DNA from: Thalassolituus maritimus
GTDB lineage: Bacteria > Pseudomonadota > Gammaproteobacteria > Pseudomonadales > Oceanobacteraceae
Length of the DNA: 64,000 nucleotides
Direction of reading: 5' to 3'
NCBI RefSeq assembly: GCF_900156675.1
Contig: NZ_FTOH01000004.1
Location: 253,820 to 317,819, forward strand
Of the stretch, positions 18,913 through 27,845 are shown piece after piece. The notes beneath the pieces are model-generated. The model searched no databases. It was not told the DNA's origin and was given only the letters and a program-made list of their open reading frames with translations. Within the stretch, counting starts at the first letter, position 1, and each line of letters starts with the position of its first letter. A program made the position numbers and the translations under genes.

Positions 18913-19545
18913 ATGCGCCCCGTCACCCGGGAAGAGTACCCGCTTGAAAACCTCCACAGAATCGTTTCCGGCGTCACTTTTTTCAAAGAGCTACTGAAGA
19001 CTGATCCAGAACAATTCGAGTTATTGATGACGCAGGCGCGATTTGTGACCGCCGAGCAGAATGAAATTGTGCTGCATAAAGGTGATGGCGCAAACGTATT
19101 GTATTTTCTGCTGCGCGGTGAGCTCGACGTCATTGCCGATGATCACGCAGAAGAAGCCTTGGGCACAATCAACCCGGGGGAACCATTTGGTGTCATGGCA
19201 ATGGTGCTGAATTTTAAGCGCTCAGCATCTATCCGGGTCTCGAGTAAGAACGCCCTGCTGGCAGGCATTGAGTTTGACCACTTCCGTCACAACGACAACG
19301 CCAGTATCTTCAGCCTGACAACTCGTATTACCTTCTTCCGCATGCTGAACAGCAATATCCGCTGGGCACTTGAGCGAAACAAAATGGAATCACCGGACCA
19401 CGCACTCGTACAACGCATCCGCTCTCTGCCTATCTATTCTGGCGAGAAGAATACAGCCGCCGAACTGCATGCATTGATGGAGCTTGCTCATCTTCAGGCA
19501 GAACTATTGCGCGACTGGAACGACGCCAGCCTGTCAGATAACTGA
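18913..19545 (+). CDS. Cyclic nucleotide-binding domain protein without DNA-binding domain
   Basis: A 210-residue protein. Residues about 25-140 form a cNMP-binding beta-roll (EIVLHKGDGANVLYFLLRGELDVI, then GEPFGVMAMV where CRP has the phosphate-binding cassette). The rest is helical and has no recognisable helix-turn-helix. The cassette lacks the usual RTA(A/S) arginine-threonine pattern (here FKRSASIRVSS), so ligand binding is uncertain. AGGA precedes the ATG. It stands alone upstream of nhaD. Confidence 0.75.
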   Translation: MRPVTREEYPLENLHRIVSGVTFFKELLKTDPEQFELLMTQARFVTAEQNEIVLHKGDGANVLYFLLRGELDVIADDHAEEALGTINPGEPFGVMAMVLNFKRSASIRVSSKNALLAGIEFDHFRHNDNASIFSLTTRITFFRMLNSNIRWALERNKMESPDHALVQRIRSLPIYSGEKNTAAELHALMELAHLQAELLRDWNDASLSDN

Positions 19546-19665
19546 TCTCACGTAACAGCCTCTGAGCTGGATCAATTTGTTCATCAATTAGGACATATGT
19601 CTGCTTTCACGCCTGTAGTGATGGGCATAGAATAAAGACTCTCCTGTCCTTAATAAGCGCTGCTC

Positions 19666-20928
19666 ATGCCTGAATTTGTTTCCTGGATTCTGATTACACT
19701 CGCCGTGCTGGCGTTGATCGGAATTATCTTCGAAGAAGTTATTCATATTAATAAAGCCCAGTCGGTATTGTTCTTCGGCTCAATTTCCTGGGTCATTCTG
19801 TTTGCCGCCAGCATCGGGACACCGGAGCATCATAGGATTGAGGAAGGGCTGAAAGAAAACATCGGAGAAATTGCCGCACTCTGGCTGTTCCTCACCGCAG
19901 CGATGACCTTTGTCGCTTACCTTAATAAAAAGGGCTTGATCGAAAGCGCCATTTTCAAGGTACTTCCGCAGCAAATATCCGAACGAAAACTGATGCTGCT
20001 CACTGGTTTATTTGCCTTTGTCTTCTCATCGCTCGCCGACAACATTACCGCGACACTGGTATCCGTCGCTCTCATTCTTTCGTTGCAATTACCTGCTCAG
20101 AAGACACTGAGGTTCGCCGCGATTGCTGTCTTTGCTGTGAATTCAGGCGGTGTCGCCATGATAACTGGCGACGTCACCACCCTGATGATATTTCTCGCTG
20201 ATAAAGCAGAAATTACCAGCCTGCTAATGCTTTCTCTGCCAGCCTTCTGTGCCGTTCTCGCTTTGATCGCTCTGCTGATGTTGCCTATGTCCGACGAGGT
20301 AACTGTCACTAAGACTTCACACGACCTGCAGCAGGTCGACATCGTCGTAGCCGGTATTTTCCTGCTGACGATCATGACCACCATTGCCTTCAATGTACTC
20401 TTCGATATTCCACCTGTACTTACCTTTCTGACCGGGCTGTCCATTATGTTCCTGGTCGCGAAAGGGATGGGAGAAGATACTGAGGATGACCCTATCATGG
20501 ACTACGTACGCCGTATCGAATTCGATACCTTGATGTTCTTCCTGGGCATTCTGTTGGTGGTTGGCGCACTGAAAGAAATACGCGCACTGGATTCGTTTGT
20601 TGCTGTGTATGAGTATCTTCCGGCCTGGCAGGCGAACTATCTGATGGGGCTATTTTCATCCATTATCGATAACGTCCCTCTTACTGCTGCCCTGCTCAAA
20701 TCAGACGTTGTGATGAACCCAGCGGAGTGGTTGGCACTGACCTATGCCGTGGGAGTGGGTGGATCACTTCTGATCATAGGTTCAGCCGCAGGCATTGTCG
20801 CAATGAGTAAGATTGAAGCGTTAACGTTTGGCTCTTATCTGAGGTTTATCGTCGCTTTACTACTGGCATACACCCTGGGGTACGCTCTGACGATGGGGCT
20901 CGGTACCCTGATCTTCGCTCAAACCTGA
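19666..20928 (+). CDS. nhaD: Sodium/proton antiporter NhaD
   Basis: Inner-membrane Na+(Li+)/H+ antiporter of the NhaD (IT superfamily) type, 420 residues with about eleven to twelve hydrophobic segments. Family stretches seen are EEVIHINKAQSVLFFGSISW near the N-terminus, FSSLADNITATLVSVAL near 120, and NSGGVAMITGDVTTLMI near 160. NhaD proteins are common in marine and halophilic bacteria and help at alkaline pH and high sodium. The ribosome site is weak. Its stop lies four bases from the convergent GST gene stop. Confidence 0.92.
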   Translation: MPEFVSWILITLAVLALIGIIFEEVIHINKAQSVLFFGSISWVILFAASIGTPEHHRIEEGLKENIGEIAALWLFLTAAMTFVAYLNKKGLIESAIFKVLPQQISERKLMLLTGLFAFVFSSLADNITATLVSVALILSLQLPAQKTLRFAAIAVFAVNSGGVAMITGDVTTLMIFLADKAEITSLLMLSLPAFCAVLALIALLMLPMSDEVTVTKTSHDLQQVDIVVAGIFLLTIMTTIAFNVLFDIPPVLTFLTGLSIMFLVAKGMGEDTEDDPIMDYVRRIEFDTLMFFLGILLVVGALKEIRALDSFVAVYEYLPAWQANYLMGLFSSIIDNVPLTAALLKSDVVMNPAEWLALTYAVGVGGSLLIIGSAAGIVAMSKIEALTFGSYLRFIVALLLAYTLGYALTMGLGTLIFAQT

Positions 20929-20932
20929 CGCC

Positions 20933-21664
20933 TTAACGGTTCTGTTCGTAGCGAATAGCCAACGATTGCAGGGCTCGCTCATGAGACGCTTTCCAGTGTT
21001 GCATTTCGGCGGGTTCCTCGACGTCAGTCGGCCACTTAAGGCCATAGCCATTCGGTCTGAATAATGGTGCAAACAAAGCGCAGGCAGTGAGATCAGCACG
21101 CGTAAATTCATCACCGACCAGATATCGGGTATTCGCATATATCTGTCGCAATTCGTTCAGCAGTTCATCCATGTCGTTCATTGCTTTGTGAGCACTGGTT
21201 TCGTTGATGTTCATCCAGCCACGTAAGGTATTCGAGAGCTTACGATAACCAACGTAAAACATCATGCTGACTATCAGGCTCTGTTTCGCAGTAAGCAAAG
21301 GCACGATTGCTCTCGGGAATGGTAACAGGAAATGATAATTAAACGTTCTGACCGCTGGGCCAGCGATCCGATCCAGACGCTCCTCCCAAGCCCTGGCTTG
21401 CTCTGCCAGCGACGGGTCTTTTGGCGTGAGTGAGCGTTCGGGGTATTTCGATTCGAGATAATCAATGATCTCTGCACTGCCCTGCACTATTACTTTGCCG
21501 TCTTCAAGAACCGGCACCTGTGATCTTGAGGCCATCTGCAGAACCTTGCGCACATGAGGGCCAGGCACAAGATTAATTTTCCGGTATTTCAGTCCCTTAA
21601 AATCCAGCGCCCAGCGAACTTTTTCGCAGTAATGCGACACCGGGAACTGATATAGCTTTATCAT
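20933..21664 (-). CDS. Glutathione S-transferase family protein
   Basis: A 243-residue cytoplasmic protein with an N-terminal thioredoxin-fold GST domain (residues 1-78: LYQFPVSHYCEKVRWAL, then SQVPVLEDG and the glutathione-contacting GSAEIIDYLE). An all-helical C-terminal domain holds TRADLTACALFAPLF near 195. The substrate is unknown. An excellent GAGGAGGTCCG site precedes the ATG. It is the last gene of the dnaE-tilS-lipoprotein-thioesterase cluster, with a nine-base gap to the thioesterase gene. Confidence 0.87.
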   Translation of the reverse strand: MIKLYQFPVSHYCEKVRWALDFKGLKYRKINLVPGPHVRKVLQMASRSQVPVLEDGKVIVQGSAEIIDYLESKYPERSLTPKDPSLAEQARAWEERLDRIAGPAVRTFNYHFLLPFPRAIVPLLTAKQSLIVSMMFYVGYRKLSNTLRGWMNINETSAHKAMNDMDELLNELRQIYANTRYLVGDEFTRADLTACALFAPLFRPNGYGLKWPTDVEEPAEMQHWKASHERALQSLAIRYEQNR

Positions 21665-21673
21665 CGGACCTCC

Positions 21674-22186
21674 TCAGCGGGGTCCCGATGCACTCCGGAC
21701 TTCCGCCTGAAATTGCTGCCAGCTCTCCACGATACCCGCAGCACTCTGTGGACTTTCTCCACTGAAAATATCTTCCGGGGACAGAACTGCTCCTTTGGCG
21801 ACACACGCTTCCTTCACGATTCCGGTTGCCACCAGTTTTTTCCCCACGTAAAAATCGTGTCTGAAATATACGTACTTTTTATCCCACCCCAGAAGCGTGG
21901 TCTCCATATCCAACCGGGCGAGAAAACCTACCGGGCGGATATAAATCATGTCCTGCGCGGCAATCAGACGCATCCCAGCTGGCCGCTTCAGTTCTTGTTT
22001 AAGCCCTCTCCAGAACTGAAACCTTCCTAATTCCATAAAACTCAGAAAACGGAAATTTGGAAGATGGTTCCGCCAGCCCATATCATGAGGCTGGATGCGG
22101 TAACTCTGCCTGACCGTATCACTCTGGCTATGCTGTGTCTGGCCGCTGAACAGCCAGAGAAGAAAAAAACGTATTAACAGATTCAT
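21674..22186 (-). CDS. Thioesterase-like protein (THEM6/4HBT hotdog family)
   Basis: A 170-residue hotdog-fold protein with an N-terminal hydrophobic stretch (MNLLIRFFLLWLF) that may be a membrane anchor or signal. The core HDMGWRNHLPNFRFLSFMELGR resembles the THEM6-like branch of 4-hydroxybenzoyl-CoA-thioesterase-type proteins, where the HDMGWxxHxxN pattern replaces the more usual D-N-GH-N. RPVGFLARLDMETTLLGWD follows. Probable acyl-CoA or related thioester hydrolysis is family inference. AGGA stands ten bases before the ATG. Confidence 0.75.
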   Translation of the reverse strand: MNLLIRFFLLWLFSGQTQHSQSDTVRQSYRIQPHDMGWRNHLPNFRFLSFMELGRFQFWRGLKQELKRPAGMRLIAAQDMIYIRPVGFLARLDMETTLLGWDKKYVYFRHDFYVGKKLVATGIVKEACVAKGAVLSPEDIFSGESPQSAAGIVESWQQFQAEVRSASGPR

Positions 22187-22197
22187 GGCCTATCCTG

Positions 22198-22767
22198 TCA
22201 GGGCAAATAGAACTGCAGTTCTACCTCTGCGCCTTTAATAGTATCTTCGATCGGCATTCGCCTCGCCTCTTCTGATTCATCCCAGAGCAGTTTTCCGGAG
22301 AAGTTCAGTGTCGACTCCTGTGGTATTTCCCGGAATACATCGGGGAGCACGCCACGAGAAGAACCGTCATCTCCTATCGTCTCCCAGGACATCGAGGGCA
22401 AAGATAAATTCAGGGGCCTTTTGTCTTTATTTTTATTCTCTTCTTTTACTTTCGTTACTGTCTTCAGAAACGTCTTTTCAGCCTCAGAACTCTCTTCTGA
22501 TTCTGATACGTCTTCCAGATCTGAATTCTGATCTGACTGACTCTGAGCTGAAGTATCGTCGCTAGCCTCTGCCTCTGTCTGAGAGGCAGTCCCCATTTCA
22601 GACCATAAATTTGAGACTGGCTTTTCTCCACGCAGTATTTTTGCGGTCTGATCGTCACATCCGACCAGAAAGATCATCGATACAATACTTATTACTGCAG
22701 ACATCCTTATCCAGCAGCGCTTCGTTTTTGAAGTTTGCTTTCTGCTGTCTGTCATAGATAACGTCAT
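22198..22767 (-). CDS. Hypothetical acidic lipoprotein
   Basis: A 189-residue protein of no family that I recognise. A positively charged start, one hydrophobic segment and lipobox FLVGC (Cys37 from ATG 22767; Cys33 from ATG 22755) mark it as a lipoprotein. The middle (about residues 65-110) is low-complexity, rich in Ser, Glu, Asp and Gln; the C-terminal 75 residues look folded, with LLWDESEEARRMPIEDT and the ending VELQFYLP. It begins four bases after the tilS stop and ends 11 bases before the thioesterase start, so it is part of the same transcript. Confidence 0.75.
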   Translation of the reverse strand: MTLSMTDSRKQTSKTKRCWIRMSAVISIVSMIFLVGCDDQTAKILRGEKPVSNLWSEMGTASQTEAEASDDTSAQSQSDQNSDLEDVSESEESSEAEKTFLKTVTKVKEENKNKDKRPLNLSLPSMSWETIGDDGSSRGVLPDVFREIPQESTLNFSGKLLWDESEEARRMPIEDTIKGAEVELQFYLP

Positions 22768-22771
22768 AATA

Positions 22772-24124
22772 TCATTCAGTTGTTTCCCTCCAAATAGCGC
22801 CTCGGCGCCATTTGAGGCTCAAAATGTCTACCGGTTCACATTTCAGAGAACAATCATTCACCAAGCCCAGAGCAGCCACAATCTCACCGGCGTAAATCAG
22901 CATGGGCCAGTCATCTCTGAGCCAGACAGGAACACCCTTCTCCTGCCACACATTCTTTAGTGATTTCGTCTGCTGCCCAACCCTGCTCAGAACTTTCGAC
23001 GCACATTGTCGGGTGGGCGAGACCGACCAGCCCTCAGGCAAGGGTTGACTATTTGCTGAAGGCGCGATGGTACCCCGCCCCCATGTTACCGGTATACAGT
23101 CGACACTATCGGGCGTCTTTTGTTCACTCCACACGTAAAGGTGTTGTCTGAAACGCTGTAGTACAACACCGTCAAACCGTAAGCTCGGATGACGGTCTGG
23201 CCCTGCGTTCAATGCCTGTTCCAGCCAATGCCAGACCTTCTTTCCCTGCGGTACGGGTAGCCCGTTTTTCTCAAGCCAATACCTGACCTGATGAAAGCGC
23301 ACACGCGAGGGCTGCTTCAGGACGGCTTCGACGGAAAGACAAAATGGTGCGGTGGCGGGCCAGTCACACTCCGAGACAGCCGAATTCAGTACTGGGGTCA
23401 GTAATTCCATCAGCAGGTAATAGTCAGCGGACAAGTGCTGGGTTGTTTCAATCAAGGTTGATTCAACGGCGGGATACCTGACCTGTAACAAGGGCATCAG
23501 ACTGTGCCGCATCCAGTTGCGGTCAAAGGTCTGGTCCCGATTAGAATCATCTTCAATCCAGCTCAGCCCTCGTGCCGCCAGAGCCAACTGCTCTCTCGTA
23601 AACCCCAGCCACGGGCGGACGACTGTGCGTTTATCGTCAGAGTGACGAGTCAGCTTACGACTGGGTGACATGCCTTTGAGTCCGGCCAAACCGCTGCCAC
23701 GAAATAACCGCAGCAGTAGGGTTTCTGCCTGGTCAGAGCCGTGATGTGCGGTCAGTAACAGGGCATGTGGCGGGAGAAGCTGCTCGAAAGCGGCATAGCG
23801 GGCGTCTCGGGCAGCGGCTTCGGTTCCCTGCCCTGTGTATTCCAGCGTTACCTTCTGGCCGATGAAAGAAACACCACAGGCTTCACAGTAACGCTGGCAT
23901 TCCTGCTGCCAGAGGTCTGCGTCACGGCTAAGGCCGTGATTAACATGAATCGCCATCACCCGTGAGCACCACTCTGGCCGAGAGGCAATGCAATCGAGCA
24001 TCAGGCGGGAGTCCATGCCGCCACTCAGCGCGAGATACACAGCCGTATCGGGGGATTCTGAGAATACCGGTGCGAGTGCCTCAGTTAACTCAATGCGCAG
24101 CTGCTCAGCTGAAGACAAGCTCAA
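22772..24124 (-). CDS. tilS: tRNA(Ile)-lysidine synthetase TilS
   Basis: Cytoplasmic enzyme that uses ATP to attach lysine to cytidine 34 of the CAU-anticodon tRNA(Ile), making it read AUA. 450 residues. The PP-loop ATP motif is LSGGMDSRL near residue 35, followed by HVNHGLS near 77 and HHGSDQAETLLLRLFRGSGL near 135-155. A central tRNA-binding domain and a C-terminal TilS domain follow, giving a length typical of gammaproteobacteria. The start is probably TTG 24124 (GAGG six bases before), inside the end of dnaE by 20 bases. It is essential in known bacteria. accA, which often lies between dnaE and tilS, is absent here. Confidence 0.93.
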   Translation of the reverse strand: MSLSSAEQLRIELTEALAPVFSESPDTAVYLALSGGMDSRLMLDCIASRPEWCSRVMAIHVNHGLSRDADLWQQECQRYCEACGVSFIGQKVTLEYTGQGTEAAARDARYAAFEQLLPPHALLLTAHHGSDQAETLLLRLFRGSGLAGLKGMSPSRKLTRHSDDKRTVVRPWLGFTREQLALAARGLSWIEDDSNRDQTFDRNWMRHSLMPLLQVRYPAVESTLIETTQHLSADYYLLMELLTPVLNSAVSECDWPATAPFCLSVEAVLKQPSRVRFHQVRYWLEKNGLPVPQGKKVWHWLEQALNAGPDRHPSLRFDGVVLQRFRQHLYVWSEQKTPDSVDCIPVTWGRGTIAPSANSQPLPEGWSVSPTRQCASKVLSRVGQQTKSLKNVWQEKGVPVWLRDDWPMLIYAGEIVAALGLVNDCSLKCEPVDILSLKWRRGAIWRETTE

Positions 24125-27100
24125 CGGAGGCCTCGCCGAATTCGTATCTCAACTCCTGCAATAGCTCATCGGTTGGATTGATACGCCAACGATCATCGAG
24201 ACGGATATCACAACTCGCAACTTCGTTGCGGTAGTCCAGAACCACAGGGCAGCCGTTTTCTAAGGGTTGCAACAGCCTGGTAAGGCGCTGACAGAAGGTG
24301 TCCGGGTTGACCTCACCGTCGACGCTGACACGTACTGAATTGGCGTAAGTGAGCCGAGCCTGGCTGATTTCCATGGCATTGCGCCCGGTGGCTTTCAGGC
24401 CACCTGAGTAATCGTCGTGGCTGATCTGCGCTTCAACGACCAGCACTTTGTCTTTGGCAACGACTTCCCGCACCTGCTCATACACGTCGGAGAAGAGTGC
24501 GACTTCCATTCGACCGGATCGGTCATCAAGTGTGACAAAGCACATGTTATCGCCACGCTTATTTTTCATCACCCGCATATCAACCACCAGACCAGAGAGC
24601 TTCTGCGGTGCTTTGGCCTCCTGCAGGTGCGACAGGCGGGTCGGCACTAACTGGCGGACCTCTTTCTCATATTCATCAAATGGGTGGCCAGTGACGAATA
24701 GACCGAGCGTATCTTTTTCGCCTTGTAAGCGCTCTTTCAGGCTCCAGTCACGCAAACGACGGTGACGCTCGTAGACATCGCCAGTGACCGCCTCTTCGGC
24801 TTCCACTTCACCAAACATGTCGAACATGCCAGCGGCTTCGTTTGCGGCGCTCTGGTTAGCTGCTTTGATGGCATCTTCAATGCTGGCCATCAGCACGGAA
24901 CGCGGTGCGGTGTACTCCAGTCGGTCAAAAGCGCCGCAACGCACCAGCGCCTCCATTACCCGTTTGTTGATTTTCTTTGGGTCGACACGCTTGCAGAAGT
25001 CAAACATGTCGCGGAACGGACCGTCTTTGCGGGCGGCAATAATGGCGTCAATCGGGCCTTCACCCACGCCTTTTACCGCGCCCAGACCGTAGACGATGGC
25101 GTCGTCATCGTTCACGGTAAAACCGTATTGGCTCTGGTTTACATCCGGCAAAATCAGCTCAATGCCCATCTCCCGACACTCTTCGATAAAGACCACCACC
25201 TTGTCGGTGGTCTGCATATCCGAGGTCAGTACCGCCGCCATAAACGGCGCCGGGAAGTGCTGCTTCAGCCAGAGTGTCTGATAAGACACGACCGCATACG
25301 CCGCCGAGTGCGATTTGTTAAAACCGTAACCTGCGAATTTTTCTACGAGGTCGAAGATCTTCATCGCAAGATCAGGATCAACGCCGACGGAAATCGCCCC
25401 TTCACGGAAGGTATCCCGCTGTTTGGCCATTTCTTCGGGCTTTTTCTTACCCATGGCACGACGCAGCATGTCTGCGCCGCCCAGCGTGTAGCCCGCCAGG
25501 ATCTGGGCGATCTGCATCACCTGTTCCTGATAGACGATAACGCCATACGTCGGCTCGAGCGTTTCTTTTAGGGTTTCATGTTGGAAATCCGGGTGTGGAT
25601 AGGCGACTTCGGCACGACCGTGCTTACGGTTAATAAAGTCATCTACCATGCCGGATTCGAGCGGCCCCGGACGGAACAGGGCCACCAGTGCGATCATGTC
25701 TTCGATGTTGTCCGGCTGGAGACGCCGGATCAGGTCTTTCATCCCGCGTGATTCGAGCTGGAATACCGCGGTGGTTTTGGCTTCTTTAAGCAGCTTATAA
25801 GAGGGCTCGTCATCGAGTGGAATCATATTGATGTCCACCGGCTCGAGACCCTTTTCCGCCTGCTTGCGGTTAATGGTTTCGAGCGCCCAGTCGATGATAG
25901 TCAGGGTCCGCAGACCCAGGAAGTCGAACTTCACCAGACCGGCTTCTTCCACGTCGTTCTTATCAAACTGAGTCACCAGACCGGTACCGTCTGGTTCACA
26001 GGCTGTCGCCGAGAAGTCGGTCAATTTAGTCGGTGCGATCACCACACCACCAGCATGTTTACCGGTCTGACGGGCAATCCCCTCAAGCTTGAGGGCCATT
26101 TCCCAGATTTCCTGGGCTTCTTCGTCTTCGTCGAGGAATTCTTTCAACAGGGCTTCGGTCGACAAAGCTTTCTCCAGCGTCATGCCCGGATCACCCGGAA
26201 TCAACTTAGAGAGCTTATCGGCCAAGCCAAACGACTTGCCCTGTGCACGGGCCACGTCACGCACTACCGCCTTCGCCGCCATGGTGCCGAAGGTCACGAT
26301 CTGAGACACCGCCTCACGGCCATAGTTGTCGGCCACGTACTGAATCACCTTCTCACGATCTTCCATACAGAAGTCGATATCGAAGTCAGGCATGGAGACA
26401 CGTTCTGGGTTCAGGAATCGTTCGAACAGCAGGTCGTATTCGAGCGGATCAAGGTCGGTAATTTTCTGCGCGTAGGCCACCAACGAGCCCGCACCAGAAC
26501 CCCGCCCCGGGCCGACCGGAATATCGTGATCTTTGGCCCACTGAATAAAGTCCATTACGATCAGGAAGTAACCGGGGAATCCCATCTGGATAATAATATC
26601 CAGCTCGAACTTCAGACGGTCATCGTACGGTTTACGCTTTTCGGCGTACTCGGGAGAATCTTTCGGGATGCCAGCGAGAATAACGTCCAAGCGCTCATTC
26701 AGACCCACCTCAGAAATCTTGCGGAAGAAGTCGTCCTCGTTCATACCCTCCGGAATCGGATAGTCCGGCAGGTAGTAGGTGCCCAGTTCAACTTCTACCG
26801 AACACCGCTTGGCAATCTCCACTGTGTTTTCAATGGCGGACGGAATATCGCTGAACAGCGACTCCATCTCTTCGCCCGAGCGGAAATACTGCTGCTCGCT
26901 GTAGTCACGCGGGCGGCGTGGGTCATCCAGTGCGAAGCCCTGACCGATAGACACTCGGGTTTCATGGGCTTCAAAGTCATCGGCGTTGATAAAGCGTACG
27001 TCGTTGGTGGCGACTAAGGGCACATCCAACTTGCTGGCCATCGCCATGCCCGCGCGGACAATATGTTCATCGCCCTCACGCCCAGTGCGCTGGACCTCAA

Positions 27101-27599
27101 AATAGAAGCGATCCGGGAAATGCGCCATATACTCTTCGACCAGAGCCTCAGCCGCTTCAAGCTTACCTTTAATGATCCGCTGACCAACATCGCCATTACG
27201 CCCACCCGATAACAGAATCAGGCCTGCAGACTGTTCGAATAGCCATTCTTTTCGAACAATGGCTTTATCAAAGTGCTGGTTCTGGCTGTACCCGCGTGAC
27301 ACCAACTCACGCAGGTTTTTGTAGCCCTCACCGTCGATGCAGAGCGCACAAACGCGAAAAGGCGCCGTCTGGTCATCGGGGTTTTCCAGCCAGAGGTCCG
27401 CGCCCAGAATCGGTTTAAGGCCTGCTCCCAACGCGGTTTTGTAGAATTTAACCAGCGCATAGGTATTGGCCTGATCCGTTAAAGCAACCGCCGGCATGCC
27501 CGCATCTGCGGCTGCCTGAACCAGTTTTTTTACACGAATTGTGCTGTCGTAAAGCGAGTACTCGGAGTGAACTCTGAGATGAACAAAGCGACCGGCCAT
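24105..27599 (-). CDS. dnaE: DNA polymerase III alpha subunit DnaE
   Basis: Catalytic subunit of the replicative polymerase, 1164 residues, matching the usual DnaE1 length. It starts MAGRFVHLRVHSEYSLYD at ATG 27599 behind AGGGGG. The frame runs further upstream into the riboswitch region, but that part is not coding. Seen in order are the PHP domain (residues 1-280), the polymerase core with GPGRGSGAGSLVAYAQ and the acidic PDFDIDFCMEDR, the helix-hairpin-helix region near 840, and the OB domain (MRVMKNKRGDNMCFVTLDDRSGRMEV near 1000). It is first gene of a five-gene minus-strand operon. Confidence 0.96.
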   Translation of the reverse strand: MAGRFVHLRVHSEYSLYDSTIRVKKLVQAAADAGMPAVALTDQANTYALVKFYKTALGAGLKPILGADLWLENPDDQTAPFRVCALCIDGEGYKNLRELVSRGYSQNQHFDKAIVRKEWLFEQSAGLILLSGGRNGDVGQRIIKGKLEAAEALVEEYMAHFPDRFYFEVQRTGREGDEHIVRAGMAMASKLDVPLVATNDVRFINADDFEAHETRVSIGQGFALDDPRRPRDYSEQQYFRSGEEMESLFSDIPSAIENTVEIAKRCSVEVELGTYYLPDYPIPEGMNEDDFFRKISEVGLNERLDVILAGIPKDSPEYAEKRKPYDDRLKFELDIIIQMGFPGYFLIVMDFIQWAKDHDIPVGPGRGSGAGSLVAYAQKITDLDPLEYDLLFERFLNPERVSMPDFDIDFCMEDREKVIQYVADNYGREAVSQIVTFGTMAAKAVVRDVARAQGKSFGLADKLSKLIPGDPGMTLEKALSTEALLKEFLDEDEEAQEIWEMALKLEGIARQTGKHAGGVVIAPTKLTDFSATACEPDGTGLVTQFDKNDVEEAGLVKFDFLGLRTLTIIDWALETINRKQAEKGLEPVDINMIPLDDEPSYKLLKEAKTTAVFQLESRGMKDLIRRLQPDNIEDMIALVALFRPGPLESGMVDDFINRKHGRAEVAYPHPDFQHETLKETLEPTYGVIVYQEQVMQIAQILAGYTLGGADMLRRAMGKKKPEEMAKQRDTFREGAISVGVDPDLAMKIFDLVEKFAGYGFNKSHSAAYAVVSYQTLWLKQHFPAPFMAAVLTSDMQTTDKVVVFIEECREMGIELILPDVNQSQYGFTVNDDDAIVYGLGAVKGVGEGPIDAIIAARKDGPFRDMFDFCKRVDPKKINKRVMEALVRCGAFDRLEYTAPRSVLMASIEDAIKAANQSAANEAAGMFDMFGEVEAEEAVTGDVYERHRRLRDWSLKERLQGEKDTLGLFVTGHPFDEYEKEVRQLVPTRLSHLQEAKAPQKLSGLVVDMRVMKNKRGDNMCFVTLDDRSGRMEVALFSDVYEQVREVVAKDKVLVVEAQISHDDYSGGLKATGRNAMEISQARLTYANSVRVSVDGEVNPDTFCQRLTRLLQPLENGCPVVLDYRNEVASCDIRLDDRWRINPTDELLQELRYEFGEASVELVFS

Positions 27600-27663
27600 G
27601 TTGCCCCCTGTTAATGATCGGGAGATTGTACCGGTTTTCTCTGAGCGCCAAAACAGACGTCCT

Positions 27664-27692
27664 TTGACCTGAGCGGCCCATACGCCTATATT
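27664..27692 (+). promoter_or_regulatory. Candidate sigma-70 promoter of the FMN riboswitch-ribH transcript
   Basis: TTGACC at 27664-27669 and TATATT at 27687-27692 with a 17-base spacer. A transcript from here would begin about 20 bases before the riboswitch. It fires away from dnaE. Confidence 0.55.
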
Positions 27693-27721
27693 GGCCGCCC
27701 CCTGCAAAGGGGAAACAACCA

Positions 27722-27842
27722 TTCTCGGGGCGGGGTGCAATTCCCCACCGGCGGTATAGCCCGCGAGCGCCTGTTAAACAGGGTCAGCAGATCTGGTGAA
27801 ACTCCAGAGCCGACGGTCACAGTCCGGATATGAGAGAGAGAC
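27722..27842 (+). promoter_or_regulatory. FMN riboswitch (RFN element)
   Basis: The stretch shows the hallmark conserved blocks of the RFN element in order: CTCGGGGCGGGGTGCAATTC, CCCACCGGCGGTATAGCCCG, then CAGATCTGGTGAAACTCCAG, AGCCGACGGTCACAGTCCGG and ATATGAGAGAG, closed by the outer stem. It ends only three bases before the lumazine synthase ATG. No separate U-rich terminator is seen between, so control is probably at translation initiation, with the ribosome site (GAGAGAG) inside or beside the closing stem. High FMN would repress ribH. Confidence 0.95.
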
Positions 27843-27845
27843 GAT

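Noticed and set aside
27600-27740. Upstream extension of the dnaE reading frame
   Set aside because: The extra 47 codons run across the ribH promoter and the edge of the FMN riboswitch, and the DnaE family starts at the ATG at 27599, which has a good ribosome site.
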